Shown here: positions 27,801 through 36,891 of the stretch, in pieces
How positions within the stretch are numbered: position 1 is the first letter of the stretch
How the letters are laid out: every line of letters begins with the position of its first letter
NCBI GenBank assembly: GCA_933822405.4
Contig: CAKOGP040001936.1
Location: forward strand, 124,001-188,000
Direction of reading: 5' to 3'
Origin: Cylindrotheca closterium
Taxonomy: Eukaryota > Bacillariophyta > Bacillariophyceae > Bacillariales > Bacillariaceae
Length of the DNA: 64,000 bases
Program-made: the position numbers and the translations under genes
The notes under the pieces: generated by a model
Told to the model about the DNA's origin: nothing
The model's database searches: none
The model's input: only the letters and a program-made list of their open reading frames with translations

Positions 27801-29121
27801 GATCTATGTCAAGAAACCAGATGGAGAAAAGATCGAACTTGAAGTGAAGCCATCGGATACGGTCGAAGACGTGAAGAAAAAGGTCGAAGATATCGCAGGT
27901 ATCCCGGTTCCAGATCAAACACTTACATTTGACGGAGACGAATTAGATGACCCTACAACTCTGGACGAAAACAGCATCAAGGATGGTGATACTCTAGTAT
28001 TGGAGCCTATGCGAGTCAACGTTAAACATTGGGACGGAACAGTCGCGACATTTGATGTTCAACCTGACGACACAATCGAACACATCAAGTCGCTGGTCGA
28101 TGATAAAATGGACATCCCCCCAGAGCAACAACGTCTAGCGTTTGATGGGAAGCCACTCAAGAAGGACAGTAAGACTCTGCGAGACTACAAGATCGCAAAT
28201 GGTGATACCATCGAGCTTGAACCAATGACAGTAAACGTCAAGACACCAGATGGAAAGGTGATCCCCATTCAGGTTGATCCGCACGACACGATTGAGCAGG
28301 TGAAGAACAAGGTCGAGGACGAAACTGGAATCCCCACTCCCAGCCAAACCCTTCGCGACCCCGCTGGAAATGTGTTGAAAAACCCTACAACTATCGCCGA
28401 CAACGGTATTAAGCATGGTGATACCTTGGAATTGGATCCAATGAAGATATTTGTCAAGAAGCCCAACGGAGAAAAGATAGAACTCGCTGTCTCTCCAACG
28501 AATACAATTGCTGACATTAAGGACAAGGTGGAAGACAAGGACGGAATTCCTGTAATCGATCAACATATGGAATTCGATGGCAAGGACTTGAAGGATGAAC
28601 CAACACTTACCGATTATAAGATTCGGGACGGAGATACCATCGACTTGGTGCCAATGGAGATTATTGTCAAGCATTGGAACAATGCCATTTTCTACTTCCC
28701 TGTAGAACCCGATTTTACCCTTGATCAAGTCAAGGATATGATTGAGAAGAAGCCCCCCAAAATTGAGAAGGATCGACAAAAGCTCACCTTCAAGGAGGAA
28801 CCAATTGAAGAAGATTCCAAGACTCTGCGTGATTATGGAATCAGGCATCGCGACGTGATCAAACTCGTCAAGACGGCCAAGAAGGAGCCCGTGAAAGAGA
28901 AGCCGAAAAAGAAGTCTTATCTCCCTGATAACTGGAAGGAAGAAACCGAGAAAAAGTACGGAACCGTCAAAACTACCACCTTCAAAACCAACTATTCTGG
29001 TGACAATGACGAGAGTTTCTTCCAAGGGAAGATTGGAGAGACGGAAGAAACCTTCCAATTCAGTGAAGTCACTACCAAGACTAAGGGTGACGAAAAGAAG
29101 ATGACCCACAAATTCAACTAA
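24859..29121 (+). CDS. Poly-ubiquitin-like protein with 16 tandem UBL domains
   Basis: One uninterrupted frame encodes 1420 residues. Residues 1-190 are a unique region with aromatic motifs (GVWAQDAS, LLWAFPYESI, GIWLFPLIERD) that I do not recognise. Residues 191-1338 are 16 head-to-tail ubiquitin-like domains of 71-73 residues, each starting with Met and ending LxP or similar (IPxxQQRLTFDGKxL, GDTLxLEP). None ends in Gly-Gly, so this is not polyubiquitin processed by deubiquitinases; it should stay as one rod-like chain. The last 80 residues are charged, with DESFFQGKIGETEETFQF. Domains alternate between types marked TPDG, HWDG and KKPDG near the N-terminus of each. There is no signal peptide or membrane helix. 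A scaffold that presents many UBL surfaces, or a mechanical protein, is possible; the role is unknown. Confidence 0.9.
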   Translation: MASRRSSGPLSPAAKKKLLKIPESSRYEAVVYHKPPSKKEGIKFVKDEMQGVWAQDASMHQNPVLLWAFPYESIPDGLTETEHTQGVWGYMNGVDGKDPKKFQATDIYFYPPNAKIPGELNQKGIWLFPLIERDISHLKDYETSFLPIGEAKKSEKLDVGGAWKLLYKNDGNEGAIGPGMKSKAKKEPPPMKIKVRTPEGKLIELDVKPTDTIDETKDKVLDKTGIPKDDQRLTFDGKELDDPTTLKKNKIKNGDILDMDPMQITVKHWDGSVFPLLVTPDENIDSIKNKIKKHKDIPKPQQRIKFGSTPLTEDTNTLDDYGIKHKSVIELLPMEIKVRTPDGTLYPIAVTPEDTVADLKKKVEKETGTPVPDQVLKFEGEELDDKPTLDDYDINHGDIVDLGGMEIFVKHPSGWTIPLKVSPSDTLDSIKDRVSEEKDIPKENQRLSYDGKPMKKDEKTLSDYGVKNKDTLMLEPMSINVRTPEGRKIKLKVDPEDTVEDIKKKVEEKLEIPVPEQTLLFNDKELDDPTTLDENGIRHGDTLDLQPAMKIHVKHWDGTTLTLDVKPEDTIDSIKSTVNDKLGIPNKQQRLTFDGKPLRKDSKTLEEYKIKDQDTLHLEPMEVHVKTPDGKTLTFRVEPTDTVEDVKDKVEEEIGMPVPDQRMLFDGEELKDAPTLEDYNIQNGDTLFLDPMKIHVKHYDGRIITLDVQPDDKIDDIMERVEEKADIPKDQQRLTFNSKPLDDPDSTLRDYDIKHDDTLNLEPMEIKVKTPDGKIIPIQVEPSDTVEDVRKKIGDATGEPAPEEDLIFKNKPLDDPSSTLADNGVKHGDTISIDPMQINVKHWDGTVITLDVNPNDIIGDIKSMVDDEMDIPPAYQRMKFEGKPLKKNKKSLKDYNIKNKDTIELEPMQINVKTPEGKKIPIEVEPKDTIESIKQKVEDATGLPVPTQKLRNPDGDLLDNPTTVADNGIQHGDTLTLDPMKIYVKKPDGEKIELEVKPSDTVEDVKKKVEDIAGIPVPDQTLTFDGDELDDPTTLDENSIKDGDTLVLEPMRVNVKHWDGTVATFDVQPDDTIEHIKSLVDDKMDIPPEQQRLAFDGKPLKKDSKTLRDYKIANGDTIELEPMTVNVKTPDGKVIPIQVDPHDTIEQVKNKVEDETGIPTPSQTLRDPAGNVLKNPTTIADNGIKHGDTLELDPMKIFVKKPNGEKIELAVSPTNTIADIKDKVEDKDGIPVIDQHMEFDGKDLKDEPTLTDYKIRDGDTIDLVPMEIIVKHWNNAIFYFPVEPDFTLDQVKDMIEKKPPKIEKDRQKLTFKEEPIEEDSKTLRDYGIRHRDVIKLVKTAKKEPVKEKPKKKSYLPDNWKEETEKKYGTVKTTTFKTNYSGDNDESFFQGKIGETEETFQFSEVTTKTKGDEKKMTHKFN
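25429..28872 (+). repeat. Array of 16 UBL-coding units
   Basis: The units are 71-73 codons. By the residues after the first strand (TPEG/TPDG = A, HWDG-like = B, KKPDG/KKPNG = A') the order is A B five times, then A A' B twice. The two A A' B blocks (27580-28224 and 28225-28872) match unit by unit, including LRxPxGxxLxNPTT shared by units 11 and 14, so the last block is a later triplet duplication. Confidence 0.85.
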
Positions 29122-29602
29122 TGATGAAAAATAGTGTAGTCGTGGTGACAGTCAGGCCAAGAGGTTGCCTTTTCCTTGCCATGGTTAGTCCTAATCCTAG
29201 GTTTGGGTTCAAACGTGCACAGAAAGTTGATGTTATTAATAGTAGTACAATTCAAAAATAAATAAAAATGAAACCTTCGTGAAGACTTGCGCCGATGATT
29301 GTCACTGTTATCGATATCGCTTGGGGGTGCATACCAATGAGTGATGACAATTTTTCATTCCACTGTCAATGAACCATCCTCCACGCTTGATGAATTGCCA
29401 GCCCAAGAGCAATTCTATGCGTCGAATGAATGATCCATCTTCGACAATACTTTTGAATTGGATGGGATGCTGACCACGATTTCATTCTTCCCTATATCAT
29501 TGTTGTTGCCACTCTTCTTCTCTCGATTGCCGTCCTGTCCTCTGCAAGCTTTCAGGTATGTTTGCCAGTTCGTATACAGTAGGATACAGTACTTACTTTC
29601 CC
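29122..29602. other. Intergenic between convergent genes
   Basis: Both flanking genes end here, so this should be 3' untranslated sequence. A short minus-strand frame (29415-29684) overlaps the methyltransferase end and is not supported. Confidence 0.5.
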
Positions 29603-30757
29603 TCATTCTTGCTTCTTGTGATACAACGAGGCAATCGACCAAGGCGCCGTATCCGGACAATTGATCTTCAAGTCGCCTTGCCACTCGTGTCCATCCTTCG
29701 AGTCCAGTCTCCCGTCTACAATGACTACACGAGCTCCCTTGGGCAGACCTTGCAAGGCTTTGGACAACAATGGCAATTTGCGGCCTTGCAAACTAATCTT
29801 TGTGGTTGCCTCTTCCGCATTGGCATTGTTGTTTCCTGCACTCCATGTTGTAGCAAAGCAGACAACCAGTGTTGAATCCTCCAGAATATTGTTCAGCGTG
29901 GAAGAATCATAGGCATTATTGCTGGAAGCAGCTTTGTGAATGTCACCTAGATGAAATTCGACGGGCGACTGTTGCTCTCTCAGAAATCTTCCGTCGACAC
30001 CTGTTTCCTCTTTTAGAATATTGGAAAGTTTTTCTTGGTGTTTCAAGGATCGTTCGTACAAACCAGGGACAATTTCCAATCCCCTTGCTACTGCAATGGC
30101 ATTCTTCTTTTCATCATCATCATCATCATCATCATCTCCAGCATACAATAGACTGGCGCCCAAGACTAGAGCACCATCTCCCGATCCTATATCCAAAAAC
30201 TTGTCTCCAGGATAAACTCCAACCGCATCCAAAATGGTGGTCAGCACGGGCAGGGAAAGTTCTCCATAGACTAGCTCATACGATTCCATTTCGGATGAAG
30301 TTTCCCATTCCAAGGCAGCTCTTCGTGCCAAAGCATATCGATCGTCCTTGAGGAGTTTGTTGGATTCCTCCTTTTTGGAAGTGCTACTAGTGCTGGTAGT
30401 AGGAGAGGAAACTGATTTTTTCAGGAGCAGTGGACCATCATGATCCGCCGTGTCCTCCTCCTCACCTTCTTGTTCCCTCCTAGTATTGTTGGTGGTGTCA
30501 CCCAAAGCACTTGATACCAAATTGGAGACTTGTTCGAGCCGTTTTGGTGAGACTTCCGGCACTGGAATAGGAGTGGTCGTCGTCGTTGTTGTTGTTGTTG
30601 TTGTTTTTGTTTTTGTTGTTGTTGTTGTTGTTGTTGGATGGACAAGTGAATTCGCAGGAAAAGGCAGTGACAGGAGCAGTACTAGTAGTAGCATAAGTAG
30701 ATTGTGGCCGAGTGCCAAAGTAAGGATACCATGAATGGAAATCCCTCCTTTTGACAT
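29603..30757 (-). CDS. Secretory-pathway class I methyltransferase-like protein
   Basis: This encodes about 384 residues. It begins with an N-terminal signal sequence (LLMLLLVLLLSLPFPANS), then a long Thr run from an ACA/AAC microsatellite. After a Lys/Ser-rich linker comes an S-adenosylmethionine-binding domain: motif I KFLDIGSGDGALVLGAS, and an acidic end of strand 2 in RGLEIVPGLYERS. The Asp run between them comes from a GAT microsatellite and expands a loop. The layout recalls small Rossmann methyltransferases of the DOT1 or FAM173 type, but the substrate is not evident. I chose ATG 30757 because the frame upstream is charged and the signal sequence begins there. Confidence 0.72.
   Translation of the reverse strand: MSKGGISIHGILTLALGHNLLMLLLVLLLSLPFPANSLVHPTTTTTTTKTKTTTTTTTTTTTPIPVPEVSPKRLEQVSNLVSSALGDTTNNTRREQEGEEEDTADHDGPLLLKKSVSSPTTSTSSTSKKEESNKLLKDDRYALARRAALEWETSSEMESYELVYGELSLPVLTTILDAVGVYPGDKFLDIGSGDGALVLGASLLYAGDDDDDDDDEKKNAIAVARGLEIVPGLYERSLKHQEKLSNILKEETGVDGRFLREQQSPVEFHLGDIHKAASSNNAYDSSTLNNILEDSTLVVCFATTWSAGNNNANAEEATTKISLQGRKLPLLSKALQGLPKGARVVIVDGRLDSKDGHEWQGDLKINCPDTAPWSIASLYHKKQE
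30111..30136 (+). repeat. ATC trinucleotide microsatellite in coding sequence
   Basis: About eight TCA/ATC units encode the poly-Asp run of the methyltransferase. A second TTG-rich run at 30575-30636 encodes its poly-Thr run. Confidence 0.85.
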
Positions 30758-31429
30758 GATGATTACAAGATGATCTATATTTATAGAGAATGGATCACTT
30801 TTATTGTTAGCGGTAGTCGAGAGGGAGACCTTCGAACGAATGATGATGGAAGCAAGTACGGATGATGGATTTTCCATTTTTGGATGATGATGTGGTGCGG
30901 AAGAGGGACAGACCACTGAGATCATCTTTGTTCGAGCCAAAACTCTTTTGCCGTAGCGAAAGTACGATAGACTACTCATTCGAAGGGGTCGATCCTCGTA
31001 GGTTTCGAACAAAGCAAAAGACAATAACACACGCATTCATTCGTTCCGAAAACTACAGTAAAGCTGTGCAAAGGCAACCAAGCCAAAAGTCCACCACAAG
31101 GCGCACGCTTCGGGAGACTTGAATTGCCAACAGCTTACACAGAGAACTCCGCAGATTGTCTTTGCGCTATTGGTGGCAAACGTACACATACACGTACACG
31201 TACACGTACAGGTACGATAAAAGTAGATCAGATCCTTCCAAACACACCACCAACGCCGTGACTGATCTGAGGAGCTTCTAGTCGCAAGTTGAAAAGAAGA
31301 CAGAACACGAAAATAGAAGAGACTATTGCCCTTGAAGCGTCTTACTTCTTGCCTCCAATCTACCATTACTGCTTGAAGCAATCAGTCTTGCGACATTTTC
31401 GACTTTGGACCAAATTTGACACCACCATC
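30758..31429. other. Divergent promoter, methyltransferase and RAD54
   Basis: There is no gene. The region lies between two divergent starts. A CGTACA microsatellite is at about 31180-31213 and ends in GGTACG. Confidence 0.5.
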
Positions 31430-34400
31430 ATGATTTTCAAACGACGCAAGACTCGACCTTCCTTTGGCGCCGATGGACAGCGCCTCGATGGTGCACCTCG
31501 TGGACTGCCTTCTTTTCTATCCACTACCAACACCACCAACAACAACACCACCACCAACAACAATAATAACAGTAATAACAGTAACAACAACACATCCACT
31601 GCTGTTGTCGGCCAACGACCCCGTCCAGCGCTTGGCGGCGTCCGTTCCAACTCCAATCGCAAACTGCTTGGTTGCCGTCCTCAAATTGGCAGCAGCAATC
31701 GCCTCTTTCGGACCGGCCAAAAATTGGTAGTCCAGAATGCTACCTTTATGCCGGGTCTCCAATGCAGCACTGGCGGTAGCGGTGGGGGTGGACTCAATAA
31801 GAAATTCCAGCGCCCCATGCAGTCTCGACGGGCCTACAAGGGAGGAGCCGATGCCGCACTCAAACGGTCATCGCTCGGTGCCAGGCAGCGAACGGATGGC
31901 ATGGCCAGGATCTTTTCGAGAGCAGGCAAGGGTTTAAACTTTCAGTCCTCGCGAGTGCAACGGAAGGAAGAGGATACGGATAGCTGTTCCAATTCGGAGG
32001 ACGAAGACGAAGATCCAGCAGATGAAAAACCATTCGAGCCGCTGCGTGTCTGGCAGAGTCCACATCAGGGAGGCAAGCCGCAGGGATTGCCGTCGCAATT
32101 GTACGTTGGATTTATGTGACGTTGCTTGTTTTGTTTTGTATTGTTTTTGTTTGTTTGGGAGGAACAAAGCTCATACATTCTACTTTCTACAGAGTCTCCG
32201 CTGTCCAAACGGATGAATATGGAGTGGAAGAAACGGTCACGGTGGTACAAGCGGCCCCCTTGCAAAAGTACAGCAAACAAGACGTCTTTGTACCTCCTGT
32301 ATTGGCCAAATGGTTGCGACCGCATCAACGGGAGGGAGTCGACTTCATGTATCAATGTGTCATGGGAATGAAAGAGTTTGCGGGAAATGGATGCATTCTG
32401 GCCGATGATATGGGTAAGTCTTTTTGTTTTGCTTTGTTTTTTTGCTTGCTTGCAACCATTTGGAATGGTTCTTCGTCCAACAATTGCTGTGAAACTAACG
32501 AACGAATTCCTTGCAACGTCTCTCCCTCCCTCCATTATTTCGACAGGACTTGGAAAGACATTACAGTCCGTGACCTTGATTTGGACCCTTCTCAAGACAG
32601 GAATCACAGCCAACGGTGATCCCACTGCCAAGAGAGTCATTGTCGTTTGTCCTTGTAGTTTGGTCAAGAATTGGGACAATGAATTTGTCAAGTGGCTGGG
32701 ACCAAACACTGTCAAGACTTTGGCCATTGCAGAGGGGAGTCGCAAAGAAGTCGAACGGGATCTGGATTCCTTTGTCCGTACCAGACTTTTCAATGTCTTG
32801 ATTTGTAGTTACGAATGTCTTCGAACTCATGCCAAGCGTCTGACCAAGGTTGCCGATTGTTGTGATTTGTTGGTCTGTGATGAGGCACATCGATTGAAGA
32901 ACAATGAGAATCAAACCAGTCGGGCTCTGAATTCCTTGCCTGTGAAACGACGAGTCCTCTTGACCGGAACTCCCATGCAGAATGATTTGCAAGAGTTCTA
33001 TGCCATGGTGGACTTTACCAATCCTGGAGTCTTGGGAACTCAAGAAGAATTCCGAAAGAAGATGCTCTTTCCTATCCTCCGGGGTAGGGAACCAGATGCC
33101 ACCGAGGCCCAGAAGAAACGCATGATGGACATTCAAAATGATATGAGTACTATTGTCAATCAATTCATCTTGCGACGAATCAATACCTTGAATGCCCAAC
33201 ATCTTCCCCCCAAATTGGTACAAGTCGTATGTTGTAACCTGACGGAAATTCAGCAGAACATGTACCAACACTTGATTACCAGCAAAGATATGCACCACGT
33301 CATGGAAGGAAAACAAGTCAACTGTCTTGGATCTATCCAAATGCTCATGAAACTGTGCAATCACCCAAGTTTGGTGGCGGAAGAAGATGGTGGCAACCAA
33401 CCCCAAAAAGGCCGCAGAAAGGGTACAAAACAAGTCAAGTACAATGAGGACGAGCCCGCATCTTCGGCTGCTCCAGGAGCCGATGGAATTGTCAAGTTCT
33501 TGCCCATGTCTGGCGGTGGTGGCGGTCGAGGCAACCACAACGTCCCTGTCCATCCCGAGTGGAGTGGCAAGATGTTTGTCCTCTTTAGACTCATGAAGGA
33601 AATGCGGAGGCCTGGTAATGGGAATGACAAGATTGTCATTGTGTCCAACTATACTCAAACCTTGGATTTGATCGGTCGCATGTGCCGGCAGAATTCGTGG
33701 GGATTTTGTCGATTGGATGGAAGCATCACCATGAAGAAGCGGCAAAAGATGGTCGACGAGTTCAATGACCCGAGTAGTCCATTGATAGCCTTTTTACTTT
33801 CCAGTAAGGCCGGAGGATGGTAAGAGCTATGTTGGATATGAACAGAAATTTTCTGCTTTGAACATTCAATCTTACCTTGTTTTTTGTTTCTTGCAGCGGA
33901 TTGAATCTAATCGGAGGCAATCGACTTGTGCTTTTCGATCCAGGTAAGATAATCGGAGTGGTAGTAGTGTTTACGCTCAAGATTAATTGCTGACTCCGAC
34001 ATTCCACCATCACTACTTGTATAGATTGGAACCCCGCAGTCGACAAACAAGCTGCGGCTCGATGTTGGCGTGATGGGCAAAAGAAGAGGTGCTTTACATA
34101 CCGCTTTCTTGCAACAGGAACTGTGGAGGAGAAGATCTTTCAGCGCCAACTTTCCAAGGAAGGTCTTCAGTCGGTGGTGGACGACAAGGAACAAGTGAAC
34201 GCGCTCAGTACAAAAGACTTGCGAAATCTATTCAAGTTGCGAAATGGTACTCCTTCAGACACTCACGACAAGCTTCGATGCGAACGATGTAAGATCATCC
34301 ATGACAATGCCGAGTCGGACGCGTTGAAAGTACTGCCGAAGAAGCTTGCGGCTTGCTTGGAACTCATCGAGGAGATGACGAAGCACGAAGATGCGTCTCA

Positions 34401-35430
34401 TTTTCTTGCACCACTCAATCCGGAAGATCATGGCGTCAGCAAGGAAGCGTACGAAAAGGCGGTCAAACAGCCGATGGATCTTGGTACAGTTCGCAATCGT
34501 CTAGGAATGACCCAGGACCAACCAAATGCCTACACCAGCGTGTCCACTGTTTCGAAAGATGTCAACAGAATTTTCTCCAACGTGGTGAAAGTTTGGTCTC
34601 CTGGTGATGCAATTGCGGACGCCTCTCGAAGGCTACAGACTTGGTGGGTCGAGCAATGGACCGAGCTAGTTCCTCGTCTGATGATCATGAAAGCGACCGA
34701 GGACCAATGTCCGTTTGCGAATGATGCAGAGTCAGATCCATTTGAAGGCAGTGCTGCAATCAACAACGAGCGCGGCGACGACTATCAAGAACAAATCGGT
34801 ATGCCTGACGAGGAGAACATGCGCCACTGGTCTCATCATCACAGCGCAGATACTGTTGATGATCCTGTATTCCGTGCTGCAATGAGAGGATCAGATGCTG
34901 TCTCTTTTGTGTTCGGGCTCGAAGTAACATGGAGCCTCATTCAACAGCGCCAACAGGAGGAGGAAGAGCGACAAGCAATGCAAGAATTGGAGGCAGCAGA
35001 AGCCTTGCAAGAAGACGACGAGAATGAAGATGATGAAGAGCCTGATTCTGATTCTGGTGCGAAAACTGATCATGTCGATATGAACGACAAGAGTGAAGAC
35101 AATGAAATGGCCGACGTTCTAAACGACGAAACAAATCTGCAGCACTCCGAGGGTCCAGCTGAACCTAAATTGGTCGAGCAAAGCACCCATGTTCTATCCG
35201 TCGATAGTCCCTCCTCTACTATTGTAGCAACGATTCTTTCTGCGGAGATTTGCACCCAAGACAGCAGCAACAATGAAAACTGCAAACCTTCCGTTGCTGA
35301 GATTGCTACACCTTCTCAAACCGAATGGGAGTGTTCAGCATGCCATTACTTCAACCAAGATAGCTTGAAGAAATGTGAAATGTGTACAGCCAAACGGCAG
35401 AAAAAGCGCTCAATCGAGGAAGTAGACTAG
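31430..35430 (+). CDS. RAD54: RAD54-family SNF2 ATPase fused to bromodomain and RanBP2 zinc finger
   Basis: Five exons (31430-32100, 32193-32413, 32547-33819, 33897-33943, 34025-35430) join in phase to 1205 residues. Residues 1-220 are basic and Asn/Thr-rich. The SNF2 helicase core follows: DDMGLGKTLQ (Walker A, about 297), CDEAHRLKN (motif II, about 408), and [39 protein letters not shown] (motifs V-VI), the RAD54 signature. RAD54 works with RAD51 on double-stranded DNA in homologous recombination. Beyond the usual end ([13 protein letters not shown]) the frame continues with a bromodomain-like segment (about 840-955: [24 protein letters not shown]). It then has an acidic coiled stretch and a RanBP2-type zinc finger (WECSACHYF...KKCEMC, about 1172-1195). 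Known RAD54 proteins lack the last two. Confidence 0.88.
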
Positions 35431-35581
35431 CGATCGAGATACATTGTAAACTAAGCCTGTAATTGTACTGCGTGACTACAGTCGACAAGATGGTACTGCA
35501 TGTGTATCCACAATCCACGAAGTATTGCCTCCCATCCAGCTCAACAGCATTTCAATAATCCCTCGACAGACAAATTCTTTT

Positions 35582-36656
35582 TTAATTCAAGAACAACTTG
35601 GTGCATTGGTCCTATAAAGAAGATTTGTAAAATGAGCGTGAGGGTGCAGAGTTTCGTGAAGCAAAAGAGAGGAAAACAGATCACGCATAGAATCATCTAC
35701 CTTAGTGTCTTCGGGTGAACAAACGGTGTGCCCAATAGTGCGCTCGTGGGTAAAGATTTCAAAGTCATTGCCTGCGAGAGAAAACAATCCGAGAGTGAGT
35801 CTATCATCTACTATGCTCGGTCAAAATACTCGACAGTGACTCACCTCCTTCGAATGTTTTGTCGCCAAAGAAGTCTTTTTCACAAGAGATTTCACAAAAT
35901 TAAGTTAGTATTGCTCTCATCGGAATGAAGCTCCACACAATCTCCTCTGTCGCTGACTCACGGACTTCATCAAAGTCTCCCTCAGGTAAGAATTTGAGGC
36001 AGTAAGTCTTATCCCATCCTTGAGGGAAGCAGTCGAACGAGATTTGTCCACCAATACTGTAAGTCAAGTCAAGATCAGCAAATTCTTTCTTCATAGCTTC
36101 AACCATTTTCTTTCGAACATCATTCGCCAAGTCAAACTTTTCGTAGTCATTTCGTTCCTCTCTGGAGCAGTTTCGTCCGATGGGTGAAATGTTGAACATT
36201 CCAGATCTAAATTCAAAGAAAGTTCCACGCTAGGCAAAGGAGGAAACATGAGAGATGACTTCCTTTCTTGTCGTGTGTTGGGGGAATCCATGGTGTACTT
36301 AAGCCTACCTTTACGGGCAAATCAATGTCAGCCAAGTATTTCATGACCCAGTTGGCAATGCGCTTAACATTGTCCTCTCCCAAGTGCTTGGAAATTGTCT
36401 GGATCTCAAGGAGTTCCCCGTTCTTGTATGCAACCAATCCATTCTGACTGAAGTTGTAGGGGAAAACCTTGGCAATTCCTTCTCCAAGTTGCTCCTCTTG
36501 CTTTGGAAGATCCGAGCCTCCAACAATTCCAACAGTGATCTTCTTCGACAAATCCTTCATGAAAGTCATCATTTCAGGAGTGACTTCACCACGAGGGATG
36601 GTCAAAGTTCCATCCACATCGAAGAGGGCAATGATACGGGGATTTTCTGGCGTCAT
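35582..36656 (-). CDS. PMM: Phosphomannomutase
   Basis: Five exons (36309-36656, 35962-36229, 35845-35874, 35701-35771, 35582-35611) give 248 residues, the usual length of eukaryotic PMM. It converts mannose-6-phosphate to mannose-1-phosphate for GDP-mannose and glycan synthesis. The HAD nucleophile loop is [10 protein letters not shown], followed by [66 protein letters not shown] and SPEDTK. Exons 3 and 5 are each only 30 bases; exon 5 encodes DQCTKLFLN and a stop, like the end of animal and plant PMM. Reading on without the last intron would add an unrelated tail. The start is ATG 36656; a TTG frame upstream is not used. Confidence 0.93.
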
Positions 36657-36891
36657 TATCTTGTCCAACAACTAAAAATCGTGAGAAACTGTGAGCAAAG
36701 AAGTCTTTCTCATTGTCGGAAGTCCAACGGTCATGAAAGTGTCCGATAGTCGACCAATCCGACTTGTAAGAACAGTTCTTTTAAAAAACACACACATCCA
36801 ACAACATCATCATCTCATCTGCTTGCTTGCTTGTCACGCAGAGATCACGACGGTCACTACAGCCGGAAGTAGTCTGTGAAAATTCTTCACA

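Noticed and set aside
28135..29109. 324-residue minus-strand frame opposite the UBL array
   Set aside because: It lies wholly antisense to repeated UBL units and has repeat-shadow composition with no domain.
24859..29121. Polyubiquitin gene
   Set aside because: Units are only distantly similar to ubiquitin and to each other, and none ends in Gly-Gly, so they cannot be processed to ubiquitin.
30107..30640. Poly-Asp and poly-Thr runs as functional domains
   Set aside because: They are direct translations of ATC and TTG microsatellites inside the methyltransferase and probably length-variable.
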